Source of the DNA: Alteribacter aurantiacus DSM 18675
GTDB lineage: Bacteria > Bacillota > Bacilli > Bacillales > Salisediminibacteriaceae
DNA length: 64,000 bases
NCBI RefSeq assembly: GCF_000429705.1
Contig: NZ_KE386941.1
Coordinates: 1,550,001-1,614,000 of the forward strand
Direction: 5' to 3'
Positions within the stretch are counted from its first letter, which is position 1. Every line of letters begins with the position of its first letter. Positions 24,474 to 33,033 of this stretch are shown here, piece by piece. Both the position numbers and the translations under genes were made by a program. The notes beneath the pieces are model-generated. The model did no database searches, had not been told where the DNA came from, and was given only the letters and a program-made list of their open reading frames with translations.

Positions 24474-24760
24474 GTTCCTTTCTTCTTTCCTTCGAACTCT
24501 ACATCCAGCTTTTTTCCTCCGGCTACGAGGTATGAATAGACATCCATTTCAGGATCAATTTTGAGAAGCCCTTGAACGTATGGTTTTATAAGATCTTTAA
24601 AATCTTCCGTAACTCCTTCATTTTCTAAGACACCAAACAGGTACATTTTTTTTTCTTTCATTAAAAAAGTCAAGTACCCGACGGGTTCGTTGTTTTGTGT
24701 AACGATATTCAATACTTGTGAATCTTCTTTAAAAAATTCCGGCGAAAAATAGATTTGCAA
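24470..24760 (-). CDS. Conserved hypothetical protein, 96 residues
   Basis: TTG start 6 bases after GGGAGGG. The protein mixes short strands and helices (MQIYFSPEFF, PVGYLTFLMKEKKMYLFG, FKDLIKPYVQGLLK) with a basic tail FEGKKKGT, no signal or membrane segment. Not recognised. A structured stretch lies 70-160 bases upstream on the same transcript strand and may control it. Confidence 0.7.
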   Translation of the reverse strand: MQIYFSPEFFKEDSQVLNIVTQNNEPVGYLTFLMKEKKMYLFGVLENEGVTEDFKDLIKPYVQGLLKIDPEMDVYSYLVAGGKKLDVEFEGKKKGT

Positions 24761-24828
24761 GGCAAGCCCTCCCTCACCCTACATTATTTCCCATCTGAAA
24801 ACAGTTCATGTATGAATGAGTTAACTTA

Positions 24829-24930
24829 ATCCCCGAATAAGGCGGAACAGGAGACGGGGGATAAAGAGAACCACTTCCATAATGAGATCAAACATCAAAT
24901 GGTCTCGCATCGTTCTCTCATTATTTTTCT
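24829..24930. other. Intergenic structured region with two stem-loops, unexplained
   Basis: In the 385-base gap 24761-25145, ATCCCCG (24829-24835) can pair with CGGGGGAT (24855-24862), and GAGAAC (24866-24871) with GTTCTC (24912-24917) enclosing GAGATC / GGTCTC (24884-24889 / 24901-24906). The second element is followed on the plus strand by TCATTATTTTTCTTTTTC, as for a terminator or small RNA end. On the minus strand it lies in the leader of the 24470-24760 gene. I did not recognise a known RNA family. The rest of the gap holds no convincing gene. Confidence 0.4.
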
Positions 24931-25096
24931 TTTTCAAACAAACCCTCTCCTTAGCGGTTATAGTTAAGTTCAACCCTTTGATTTCAACGATCCATCTTTA
25001 CATTCTACTCAAAATGGCGGATATTCAAAAGATTTCAGTTAAGCATGTTTGTCTACTTCACAGTCTATTTACGCTTGAATGTACCTATCGGTTTCA

Positions 25097-25140
25097 AAAA
25101 AGCTGGGATGTGGTTTAACCAACCACATCCCAGCTTCTTT
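25097..25140. terminator. Strong bidirectional terminator
   Basis: AAGCTGGGATGTGGTT / AACCACATCCCAGCTT, a perfect 16-base stem with a 4-base loop, A-rich before and T-rich after, downstream of the KtrC-like gene. Confidence 0.9.
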
Positions 25141-25145
25141 CATCT

Positions 25146-25811
25146 TTATAACCCTTCATCCTCAAATCGGTCAAGGTCGTTTTTATGACCCATAACAATT
25201 AAAATGTCTCCTTCATAAACTTTATCATCCGGTAGAGGGGCAATGTTCATATCGTCGCCTCTTTTAATCGCCAAGATCGTCACGCCGTATTTCGCTCGGA
25301 CATTTAAGTCGATCAAGGTTTGATTGCTTACTTTTTTCGACGCTAACAACTCCACAATGCTGTAATCATCGGACAAATCAATAAAGTCGATTATTTTTTC
25401 AGAACTCATGTTGTGAGCAATCCGTTTCCCCATATCAAACTCCGGGTGAACGACGAGATCTGCACCAATCTTATCGAGTACTTTTTGGTGATAACTGTTT
25501 TGTGCTTTCACCCATACTTTCTCAATACCCATCTCTTTTAACACAAGCGTAGTCAAAATGCTTGCTTGAATGTTATCACCAATGGCCACAACAACATGAT
25601 CAAAGTTGCCGATGCCAATACTTCTCAACGCTTGCTCATCCGTACTATCCAACTGCACCGCATGGGTAGCATATTTAGCATATTCATTGATCTTCTCTTC
25701 TTCTTTATCAACCGCAAGGACTTCGTGCCCCATCTCATAAAGCTCTTTACAGACACTTCCGCCAAAACGACCAAGGCCAATAACTGCGAACTGCTTTTTC
25801 TTTTTTGACAT
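25146..25811 (-). CDS. K+ uptake regulatory subunit, KtrA/KtrC type (RCK domain)
   Basis: A 221-residue cytoplasmic gating ring subunit for a Ktr potassium channel. The RCK_N Rossmann domain has VIGLGRFGGSVCKEL (residues about 8-22) and an acidic end of strand two (VLAVDKEEEKI). The C-terminal RCK_C domain begins near 135 and in homologues binds c-di-AMP. ATG 25811 is 8 bases after AAAGGAG. No KtrB/KtrD membrane partner is in the window, which fits the KtrC arrangement in Bacillus, where subunits are unlinked. Confidence 0.92.
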   Translation of the reverse strand: MSKKKKQFAVIGLGRFGGSVCKELYEMGHEVLAVDKEEEKINEYAKYATHAVQLDSTDEQALRSIGIGNFDHVVVAIGDNIQASILTTLVLKEMGIEKVWVKAQNSYHQKVLDKIGADLVVHPEFDMGKRIAHNMSSEKIIDFIDLSDDYSIVELLASKKVSNQTLIDLNVRAKYGVTILAIKRGDDMNIAPLPDDKVYEGDILIVMGHKNDLDRFEDEGL

Positions 25812-26104
25812 ACCTTCCACTCCTTTTGTTAAACAAGAAACAAACCCGTAATGAAATCACTTTTTTCTTAAGGATTCTTGTTCTTTCTATATATACCCTT
25901 TTGCTTCATCCACTACTTCATAAAATTTTTTGTTCTGATCAGCTTTCCTACTTAAACCTCATTCATTATGTAAGTGTCAGCCAAAGTTAAGACCGTTTTG
26001 AGTATTCTGTTTGAATGTACCCTTGAGCAGAAAAGAAGTCAATTATCCTTCTAAATGTCTGAATAATCGATCAACTGGTGGTAAAATAATGAAGGGAGGG
26101 ATCC

Positions 26105-26881
26105 ATGATGAATAAAGATACTAAACGTAAAGTCATTGATCAGTTCGGAAAAAATGCGCAAAAATACGTTACCAGTGAAACCCATGCAAAAGGTAAGGAT
26201 TTGCCGATCATAGTTGAATGGTTAAACCCTAAGAAATCGGATGTCGTGCTCGACATTGCTACAGGAGGTGGCCATGTGGCCAACGTCCTTTCTCCTTACG
26301 TAAAGGAAGTCTATGCAACGGATTTGACAAAAAATATGCTTGCCAATACAAGAAACCACCTGAGTAAGAGTTGTGACAACATTTCTTATGTGATTGCCGA
26401 TGCCGAGTCACTCCCTTTTTTGGACAATTCATTTGATACGGTTACGTGTCGGATTGCTCCTCACCACTTCCCAAATCCAGAAGCCTTTATAAAGGAATCA
26501 GCTCGGGTGCTTAAGCCCGGCGGTTCGTTTTTAATGATCGATAACGTCTCACCAGACGAACAAGAGCTTGCCATGTTTATGAATAAAATGGAATATTTAA
26601 GAGATCCAAGTCACCATCGTTGCCTTTCTGTAAATGAATGGCGTGCCCTATTTTCCCGGAATAACCTTACCGAGAAGCAGTCACATCTTCGTAAAAAGAT
26701 CTATACGTTTCCTTCTTGGGTTGAGCGTACTTCGGAATCGGACCCTCAAACCCATTCCGTTTACAAGCACATTATGAATGGTCAAAAAAAGATGCAAGAT
26801 TACTTCAACGTCACATATGAAAACAATACATTAAAAACGGTGTCTATCGATGAATGGATGACATTATGTCGTAAGGAGTGA
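26105..26881 (+). CDS. SAM-dependent methyltransferase (UbiE/YcgJ-like)
   Basis: A 258-residue class I methyltransferase. The SAM loop is VVLDIATGGGHVANVL (about 48-63), the acidic residue ending strand two is in VYATDLTKNML, and ESARVLKPGGSFLMID marks the post-core. GGAGGG precedes two adjacent ATG codons. The DUF1801 gene starts 5 bases later, so they form an operon. Substrate unknown. Confidence 0.88.
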   Translation: MMNKDTKRKVIDQFGKNAQKYVTSETHAKGKDLPIIVEWLNPKKSDVVLDIATGGGHVANVLSPYVKEVYATDLTKNMLANTRNHLSKSCDNISYVIADAESLPFLDNSFDTVTCRIAPHHFPNPEAFIKESARVLKPGGSFLMIDNVSPDEQELAMFMNKMEYLRDPSHHRCLSVNEWRALFSRNNLTEKQSHLRKKIYTFPSWVERTSESDPQTHSVYKHIMNGQKKMQDYFNVTYENNTLKTVSIDEWMTLCRKE

Positions 26882-26886
26882 AGACA

Positions 26887-27315
26887 ATGGCTTATAAACT
26901 TAAAACTAAACAAACAGATCGTAGTGTGGTCGAATTCATTGAATCAGTAGAGAATTCAAAAAAACGTGAAGACGCATATAAACTACTCGATGTTTTTACC
27001 CAATCAACTGGCTATGAAGCTAAGATGTGGGGTACTAGTATGATCGGATTTGGGAGATATCATTATAAATACCCTTCCGGTCACGAAGGAGATATGTTCT
27101 TAGTCGGCTTTGCCCCACGCAAATCAAAGATAAGCTTGTATTTTGCTACGGGAGACGAGAAAAGAGAAGAATTGTTAAAAAACTTCGGTAAACACACAAC
27201 GGGGAAGGCATGTGTGTATATCAACAAGCTAGAAGATATTGATCAAGAGATTCTTAAGTCACTCATTTCTCAATCCGTCCACTTTCTGCAGACTAAATAT
27301 CCTGATAAAAACTAA
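26887..27315 (+). CDS. DUF1801 domain protein
   Basis: A 142-residue small soluble protein of the DUF1801 family, recognised from MWGTSMIGFGRYHYKYPSG and FAPRKSKISLYF. The family is structurally known (YdhG-like) but has no established function. Start ATG 26887 follows AAGGAG; the GTG-type start 9 bases earlier overlaps the methyltransferase stop. Co-transcribed with the methyltransferase. Confidence 0.87.
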   Translation: MAYKLKTKQTDRSVVEFIESVENSKKREDAYKLLDVFTQSTGYEAKMWGTSMIGFGRYHYKYPSGHEGDMFLVGFAPRKSKISLYFATGDEKREELLKNFGKHTTGKACVYINKLEDIDQEILKSLISQSVHFLQTKYPDKN

Positions 27316-27435
27316 AGTGTACGCTACTTTTATGGCATACTACGACCATTCAAGGAGTTCATATTCATAAGATTGAAGCTATTAAGGCTTTGAGTTATCA
27401 TAGCAATCTACAAGAGATATGATTGATTAAAACAA

Positions 27436-27472
27436 AAAAAAGAAGACTGCCAATGGGCGGTCTTCTTTTTCT
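27436..27472 (+). terminator. Terminator after the methyltransferase/DUF1801 operon
   Basis: AGAAGACTGCC / GGCGGTCTTCT stem with a short loop, then TTTTTC; about 125 bases after the last stop. Confidence 0.85.
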
Positions 27473-27588
27473 TGGCTACTTTATTTAATAAATAGACAAA
27501 CGTTTGTTTTACTCGCTACATCGCCATATACCTAAGCATGTCTCCTTTTTTTACATAGTTTATTACTATACGAAAGGAGGCGTTCTAC

Positions 27589-27675
27589 ATGAGCCACAAA
27601 AATAACAACGTATTTGGTTTGCTTGTTGTGTTGTTCGTATTATTAGTTATTGTTGGTTGCGCTTGCTACTACTAA
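27589..27675 (+). CDS. YjcZ-family sporulation micropeptide
   Basis: A 28-residue peptide, MSHKNNNVFG then LLVVLFVLLVIVGCACYY, with a perfect AAAGGAGG site 8 bases before ATG. The short polar head followed by a single membrane helix of the form (L/F)xVVLFxLLxIVG is that of YjcZ, a small Bacillus protein made in sporulation. The two cysteines and final tyrosines are compatible. It is too short for usual ORF calling. A hairpin follows the stop. Confidence 0.85.
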   Translation: MSHKNNNVFGLLVVLFVLLVIVGCACYY

Positions 27676-27687
27676 GTAATAACATCG

Positions 27688-27722
27688 GCCGATTCCTTAA
27701 ATATGAATCGGTCATTTCTTTT
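27688..27722. terminator. Terminator between the YjcZ-like gene and the O-methyltransferase gene
   Basis: CCGATTC / GAATCGG stem, 9-base loop, then TCATTTCTTTTT; convergent genes on both sides. Confidence 0.78.
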
Positions 27723-28354
27723 TACTTTATCACTCTGCTCACCATGACCCCATCACCGACTGGTAATATAGTAGCTTCAAGACGAGGATCCTCAGAAACA
27801 AACCGGTTAAACGCTCTGATGGCCTCAGTTTGTTCGTCGTCATTGGTTTCGTCTGTTACTTTCCCTCCCCATAGCACGTTATCCGCTACAATTAAGGCAC
27901 CAGGTTCCGCACACAAAAGAGCTGATTCTACATAAGCCACATAGTTTTCTTTGTCAGCATCAATGAAGAAAAAATCGAATGTTTCACCTGATGAAACCAA
28001 TTCTGTAAAGCTTTCCATCGCATCTCCAACAAGGTATTCTACTTTATCGTCCAACCCTGCTTTTTTCATGTTCAACTTCGCTACATCCACGTGCTTTTCA
28101 TCGAGTTCAAGAGAAGTCAAAGACCCGTCCTCAGGTATTGCACGTCCCATCCAGATTCCACTGTATCCGCCTAATGCACCTACTTCGAGTACTTTTTTTG
28201 CGTTTGCGATTTTCACTAATAAATAGAGTAGCTTCCCCGCGTCACTAGGTACGGAAATCGTGGGCATGTTGTTTTCCTTAAGTGAATCAATCACATCTAA
28301 CAAAACCTCATCTTCTTTTGCAAAATGCTTCTTAATATAATCATTCACTTCCAC
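27722..28354 (-). CDS. O-methyltransferase, family 3 (caffeoyl-CoA OMT-like)
   Basis: A SAM-dependent methyltransferase of about 210 residues. Motif I is KVLEVGALGGYSGIWMGRAI, motif II holds the acidic SLELDEKHVDVAK, and FDFFFIDADKENY with ADNVLWGGKV gives the metal-binding residues of the catechol-type family. GTG 28354 lies about 8 bases after GAGG and is chosen over GTG 28363. It follows a nitroreductase gene closely (within 20 bases). Substrate unknown; some homologues methylate tRNA (TrmR), which is a real alternative. Confidence 0.88.
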   Translation of the reverse strand: MEVNDYIKKHFAKEDEVLLDVIDSLKENNMPTISVPSDAGKLLYLLVKIANAKKVLEVGALGGYSGIWMGRAIPEDGSLTSLELDEKHVDVAKLNMKKAGLDDKVEYLVGDAMESFTELVSSGETFDFFFIDADKENYVAYVESALLCAEPGALIVADNVLWGGKVTDETNDDEQTEAIRAFNRFVSEDPRLEATILPVGDGVMVSRVIK

Positions 28355-28372
28355 AGTGCTCACCTCACTTGT

Positions 28373-28918
28373 TTATGAATAAATCGTTAGTTTTTCTTTT
28401 GCGCTTGTTCGCTTTTTCGGTGCAGGAATATCTTCTTCTTTAAAGTATCCTAGATGAAGGAAGCCTACAACTTTTTCATCTTTATCAATATTTAAAATCT
28501 CGTGTACTTTAGGCTCGTATATATGAGGGTTGGTTTTCCAAACGACCCCTAATCGTTGTTCCCATGCAAGCAGTTGGAAGTTTTGAATCATGCTGCATAC
28601 AGCCCCGAAATTCTCATCCCATTGCTTTTGTCTTGGGTCCTCTTTCATGACAACAATGAGGAACGCGGCTGGCTGACTGAAGTAGTGTCGTCGATTATCT
28701 TGCTTCTCTTTTGGAAATGTGGAAACAAGCTTCTCTATAAATGCGTCTTTTTTTTCCGCAGGTACAAAGATAAAGCGCCATGGCTCTCTTAGCCCGTGGT
28801 TCGGAGCAAAAATCGCACTTTCTAAAAGGTGGACAACCGTTTCTTCTTTTACTTCCTCGGTTGTATACCCTGATTTTATGGATCGACGCTCTCGAATCAT
28901 TTTTTCTAGTGAAGTCAT
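28373..28918 (-). CDS. Nitroreductase family flavoprotein (YdjA-like)
   Basis: A 181-residue FMN-dependent oxidoreductase. The N-terminal IRERRSIKSGYT, APNHGLREPWRFIFV and C-terminal HLGYFKEEDIPAPKKR match the family; YdjA-type proteins are shorter than typical nitroreductases. GGGGG precedes the ATG. It is first gene of a two-gene unit with the O-methyltransferase; a Fur-like palindrome lies upstream. Confidence 0.88.
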   Translation of the reverse strand: MTSLEKMIRERRSIKSGYTTEEVKEETVVHLLESAIFAPNHGLREPWRFIFVPAEKKDAFIEKLVSTFPKEKQDNRRHYFSQPAAFLIVVMKEDPRQKQWDENFGAVCSMIQNFQLLAWEQRLGVVWKTNPHIYEPKVHEILNIDKDEKVVGFLHLGYFKEEDIPAPKKRTSAKEKLTIYS

Positions 28919-28949
28919 GATTGTTCCCCCAGTGTATGTATTCTTTAAT

Positions 28950-28992
28950 TGAGATCCATTCTCAATACATTCATTTTAGTGAGAATCAAACG
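28950..28992 (-). promoter_or_regulatory. Possible Fur/PerR-like operator upstream of the nitroreductase gene
   Basis: On the minus strand, TTGAGAATGGATCTCAA (centre near 28959) is an inverted repeat resembling TGATAATNATTATCA at 10 of 14 defined positions, with a second TGATTCTCACTAAAATGA-type half site upstream. Weak, offered as a candidate only. Confidence 0.3.
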
Positions 28993-29147
28993 GTCTGTCA
29001 AATAAAAAAAGGCCGGTAAAGAATAGAATCAACTCCTTAACCAACCTATGTAGAATTGTGGAAATCATGTTTCCTTAATTATATGGCTGTTGTCGTCACA
29101 ACCAGATTTCATCATATCAATCACTACTATTTGTGAACGAAGCCACT

Positions 29148-29591
29148 TTAACCAACTACGCTTTCTGTTGCCTCTTTTACCGCCCATGCTTGGTGCTCGT
29201 GAAACAGTTTGGCAATGGCTTCATCAGGGGATAGCCACGCGAGGTTATGGTCTTCTTCAGAAGGTTCGGCTACTTTTTCACCGACTTCGCAAAGATAGAA
29301 ATGGCCTTCACTCAAATAATAAACAAACTCGCTTGTTGAATAAAAGTACCTCTCTGCATGTCCTACACATGCTCCCACTTTCACAGTTATCCCAAGCTCT
29401 TCGATCATCTCCCGCTTTAAGCAATCTTGGTCATTTTCATTCTCTTCAATACCTCCACCAGGTAGAAAGTACTTCAAATCACTAGTATGGAGAACGGCCA
29501 ATTTATCTTTTGACTCATTGAAGATGATGCCATAAGCTGCAGGTCTTCTTTTGTATGAGACTCCGCGTTTTTTCTCACCGAAAACAATCAT
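29148..29591 (-). CDS. Nudix hydrolase
   Basis: A 147-residue Nudix protein. The box is GGGIEENENDQDCLKREMIEELGI, written G-x5-E-x7-REMIEELGI, with the FLPGGGIEENE entry typical of MutT-like enzymes. GGAGGAG precedes the ATG. It follows a methyltransferase gene by 3 bases, so they form an operon. Substrate unknown. Confidence 0.9.
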   Translation of the reverse strand: MIVFGEKKRGVSYKRRPAAYGIIFNESKDKLAVLHTSDLKYFLPGGGIEENENDQDCLKREMIEELGITVKVGACVGHAERYFYSTSEFVYYLSEGHFYLCEVGEKVAEPSEEDHNLAWLSPDEAIAKLFHEHQAWAVKEATESVVG

Positions 29592-29594
29592 TTG

Positions 29595-30356
29595 CTACTC
29601 TCCTCCTTTTATTGCTTCATATGTAATCGATTGAGTATCCTTTTCAGGGAATTTACCATATTCATAGTCCGACGAGAGAACGACGCTAGTAAAACCAATC
29701 TCCTTAAGAAGAAGAATAAATTCTTCTACACCGTACCAACGAAGACAAAATTGTTCTAATTCTGTTAACTCAAGACGACCTTTTTGCCATAATTCATATC
29801 GATTTAGGGATATGAAGTATTGATTAATCCGGTCAACCTCAATTGTCTTCGTTTCCAATGTAATAACGTCTCCGTTGAATTTCTCCCATGTTCTAGTAGA
29901 TACGTGACCTACATGAAGGTCACTCGGTAAAAATAAATCAACTATCAAGCGCCCTCCCTCTTCAAGGTGGTCATAAAAATTCGTTAAGGCCTTGATGGAC
30001 TTTTCCCGTTCGTGAAGAAGTAAAAAGCTACCTGTTGGAATAATAACTGCACCGTATTTCTTATTCGATTGATACGATTCCATTTCACCTTTAAAAAGCG
30101 TCGCACTTAGGTTACGCTCCTCAAGATTTCTTCTGCATATCGCTAACATCTCTTCAGATAAATCAAAACCATCTACTTGAAAGCCCTTTTCGAGCAAAGG
30201 AATAAGGATTCTTCCCGTTCCAACAGCCGGCTCCAAAATGGGGCCCTTCGATTTGCTCAGCCGCTCCGTATAATACTCCACATCACCAAACGAATGACCG
30301 ATTGGCTTATCCAAGCTATATACCTCAGACGATAATGTGCTGTAAAAATTCAACAT
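29595..30356 (-). CDS. SAM-dependent methyltransferase
   Basis: A 253-residue class I methyltransferase. Motif I is ILEPAVGTGRILIPLLEKGF (residues about 40-59), motif II is VDGFDLSEEMLAICRRNL and the motif IV region is YGAVIIPTGSFLLL. The PAVGTGRI loop and the total length match a common Firmicutes family with no assigned substrate. GGAGG precedes the ATG; operon with the Nudix gene downstream. Confidence 0.88.
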   Translation of the reverse strand: MLNFYSTLSSEVYSLDKPIGHSFGDVEYYTERLSKSKGPILEPAVGTGRILIPLLEKGFQVDGFDLSEEMLAICRRNLEERNLSATLFKGEMESYQSNKKYGAVIIPTGSFLLLHEREKSIKALTNFYDHLEEGGRLIVDLFLPSDLHVGHVSTRTWEKFNGDVITLETKTIEVDRINQYFISLNRYELWQKGRLELTELEQFCLRWYGVEEFILLLKEIGFTSVVLSSDYEYGKFPEKDTQSITYEAIKGGE

Positions 30357-30480
30357 TCACTCTTCCTCCTCTGCATCTCACTTATTATTGTAGCAAATAC
30401 CGGTAAAAAATTCCCTTAACCCAAGCACTTCTCTCTTTTAAGCCCATAAAATAAGAAAAACGAGCAGGGAGTTTTAAATC

Positions 30481-32193
30481 ATGGCCAATTTATATCCAGC
30501 TTCATTAAACACGACAAACGGAAGACAATGGGGCTATATTAATGATCAAGGTAATTTTGTCTTTTCTCCCCAATTCGACTTTGCCAATGATTTTCAAGAT
30601 AACGATTTAGCCATCGTCGCTACAATGTCAGGAACCGGGATTATTAATAGAGAAGGAATATATGTGGTCGCACCAGAGTATAGTTCCATCTTTCCCTTTA
30701 CAGAAGGTCGTGCAATCGTGATGGAGGAAACCGGTGGCTCCCAGGTCATTGATGAAGAGGGGAACGTACTAACACAAAAGCCTTACGATTTTATCAGCCC
30801 TTATGTCGGTGAACGTGCTGTATTTTTAGAAACCAGTAACAGCACATCTGTTTACGGCTATTTAAACCGAGACGTAGTGCCCGTAATTCCTGCACAATAC
30901 CGTTATGCGTTTGACTTTACCGATAACGGTTTGGCTCTCGTGCAAAAAGAAGATAACCTCTATGCTTTGATCGACAAAGAGGGCAACGACATTCAAACGT
31001 TCCCTTATGCTCAAATGAATGGTTTAGGAAATGGACTTCTTCCTTTTAAAGAAACCTTTTCTGATCCCTTCGGATATGTAGATGTAAGAGGGCAAGTTGT
31101 TCTTGAACCCCGATATCAAATGGCACTACCCTTTGAAGGTGGAAGAGCCATTGTAAATATGTCTAATTCCGTTCAAAATAAATACGGTTTGATTGACCGT
31201 AAGGGATCGTTCATTATTCCCGCTGTTTACAATGACATCCGACTCTTAGGAGAAGACAGGGCAGCAGTTGGTATCGCCATTGATCCGACAGGGCCATTTC
31301 TAGGCTCCTACTATGGAATTGCAAATTCCCAAACAGGCGAGATGTTGACGGACTTTTTTTACAATACGGTGAATGATTACCAAGAGGGCTACAGCTCTGT
31401 TACACAAGGGATTCGCACCTTTTTTATTACTACAAATGGTATTCTTGCACCAAACCTCCCAAATATCGATGGAATCGGTACGCTAACCCTTGAAAGGGAG
31501 CTAGTGAAAGCTTTTGTAGACCAGCGACTCACCTATTATGATAGAAACGGTAAGCTAGTGTGGTCAGAAAATACCCAGATCCCCCTTACTAATTCCATTT
31601 ATATTCAACAAGTAAAATACCGACCGAACAAAGATTATCTTGTCTACTACCCACAATTAAGAGGGATGACAGATGCTGTTGCCCAAACCCGTGTTAATCA
31701 AGTATTAAGAGAGAAATCTGAAGTTAAACCAATTCCTACTGGCGTTCAGTTTGATTATTCCTATACAGGTGACTTCAGTGTGAAGTTCTTTAAAAAAGAC
31801 CTTCTTGTATTGGAGCTAGTAGGCTACAACTATCCGTTCGGTGCTGCTCACGGCATGCCTACAAAAATAAATGTTCCGATTAATATCTTGACAGGTGAGA
31901 TTTATACCCTTGAAGATTTATTCAAGCCTGGAAGTGATTACATTACTATATTAAGTGAGATTGTTGGAAAGGAGATTGAAGACTCAGAGGATGGGTATTA
32001 CTTTCCAAACGCATATGAAGAAATACGGGAGGATCAACCCTTCTATGTAACCGAGAACGCTTTGGTTTTATATTTTACTCCTTATGAAATTGCACCATAT
32101 GCGGCAGGGTTTCCTTCTTTCACCATTCCATTCGAAGACATCATGGACGTGATTGATACAAAAGGCTCATTTTGGAAGGCGTTTCATTTATGA
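30481..32193 (+). CDS. WG-repeat protein with C-terminal DUF3298 domain
   Basis: A 570-residue protein with no signal peptide. The N-terminal two-thirds holds about eight WG beta repeats of the form GxINxxGxxVxxPxYxxxxxF, e.g. WGYINDQGNFVFSPQFDFA, YGYLNRDVVPVIPAQYRYA and FGYVDVRGQVVLEPRYQMA. The last 200 residues (PQLRGMTDAVAQTRVNQVL..., then NYPFGAAHGMPTKINVPINILTGE and FYVTENALVLYFTPYEIAPYAAG) are a DUF4163/DUF3298 pair as in the anti-sigma factor RsiV. Homologues are often in spore-formers; function unknown. AGGGAG precedes the ATG. Confidence 0.87.
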   Translation: MANLYPASLNTTNGRQWGYINDQGNFVFSPQFDFANDFQDNDLAIVATMSGTGIINREGIYVVAPEYSSIFPFTEGRAIVMEETGGSQVIDEEGNVLTQKPYDFISPYVGERAVFLETSNSTSVYGYLNRDVVPVIPAQYRYAFDFTDNGLALVQKEDNLYALIDKEGNDIQTFPYAQMNGLGNGLLPFKETFSDPFGYVDVRGQVVLEPRYQMALPFEGGRAIVNMSNSVQNKYGLIDRKGSFIIPAVYNDIRLLGEDRAAVGIAIDPTGPFLGSYYGIANSQTGEMLTDFFYNTVNDYQEGYSSVTQGIRTFFITTNGILAPNLPNIDGIGTLTLERELVKAFVDQRLTYYDRNGKLVWSENTQIPLTNSIYIQQVKYRPNKDYLVYYPQLRGMTDAVAQTRVNQVLREKSEVKPIPTGVQFDYSYTGDFSVKFFKKDLLVLELVGYNYPFGAAHGMPTKINVPINILTGEIYTLEDLFKPGSDYITILSEIVGKEIEDSEDGYYFPNAYEEIREDQPFYVTENALVLYFTPYEIAPYAAGFPSFTIPFEDIMDVIDTKGSFWKAFHL

Positions 32194-32198
32194 AAAAT

Positions 32199-32232
32199 AA
32201 CCGAATGGGATAAACAGATCCCATTCGGTATT
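32199..32232. terminator. Terminator after the WG-repeat gene
   Basis: ACCGAATGGGAT / ATCCCATTCGGT perfect 12-base stem with a 6-base loop, followed by ATTTGACATTT. Confidence 0.8.
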
Positions 32233-32238
32233 TGACAT

Positions 32239-32973
32239 TTATCCATCCTTATATTCTTTAATACGACTAATCACCTCATGGTCCCTTAAATACTGAAACA
32301 TAAGGATCGTACCTCGTGTATTTACCTCAATAATCCACAAATTCCCCTTCTCGTCAATTCCAATATCAAGGCCTAACCGTCGACGCTTCGGATAATGGGG
32401 TCTTAAATAAGATGCGGTTGTTAGAGAGATCTGTGACATGAGATGTTGTATCAACAATCTATTCTTTGTACTTACGTTGAGTTTTACATAAGCATCTTCT
32501 AATGAGAGTACGTCGCTTGCTACATTTGTTATAAAGTATTTTTTTGCAGCTACTTTAACTGCGATTCCGGTCACCACCCATTTGGATGATTTCTTTTTTC
32601 GTTGAACCATTACTCTAACATCAAAGGGGGATCCGTTGATCTTCTGAAGGTGGATATATTGTTGAACAATGTAAACTTTTTTGTCTTTTAATACGTGGTC
32701 CACCAAGTAATCATAGGATTGCCTTAATCCTTCTTTTACGGTTGTTGATTGTCCTACATGGATTTCGTAACCGCCTTCTGGTAATGATGAGACTTTTAAA
32801 ACACCGTTTCCTCGTCGCCCTTTGGTTGGCTTGATTACAACGATGCTATAGCTTTTCAATAGACGTCGATAGGATTTATAGTTCAGAACCTGTGTATGTG
32901 GTAAGTATGGTGCTAATTGAGGATGTTGCTTTAAAAGTTCATATTTTGTAAGTTTGTCTGTCTTCTTCCCCAT
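32239..32973 (-). CDS. YheC/YheD family ATP-grasp protein
   Basis: A 244-residue ATP-grasp protein related to Bacillus YheC/YheD, which are spore-coat-associated. Motifs are VIKPTKGRRGNGVLKVS (ATP lid, about 46-62), PFDVRVMVQRKKK, and the metal-binding RLGLDIGIDEKGNLWIIEVNTRG near 200-222. Shorter than full YheC, with the N-terminal domain reduced. GGAGG precedes the ATG. A role in spore coat or capsule peptide ligation is inferred from the family only. Confidence 0.87.
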   Translation of the reverse strand: MGKKTDKLTKYELLKQHPQLAPYLPHTQVLNYKSYRRLLKSYSIVVIKPTKGRRGNGVLKVSSLPEGGYEIHVGQSTTVKEGLRQSYDYLVDHVLKDKKVYIVQQYIHLQKINGSPFDVRVMVQRKKKSSKWVVTGIAVKVAAKKYFITNVASDVLSLEDAYVKLNVSTKNRLLIQHLMSQISLTTASYLRPHYPKRRRLGLDIGIDEKGNLWIIEVNTRGTILMFQYLRDHEVISRIKEYKDG

Positions 32974-33033
32974 AAGATACCTCCATACTAATCTTTTCTA
33001 TCAGTGTATGAACGTACCTACGAGATGCTTGGA

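Noticed and set aside
25821..26104. A c-di-AMP (ydaO) riboswitch ahead of the KtrC-like gene
   Set aside because: I looked for the characteristic conserved stretches of that riboswitch and did not see them; Bacillus ktrC is also not known to have one.
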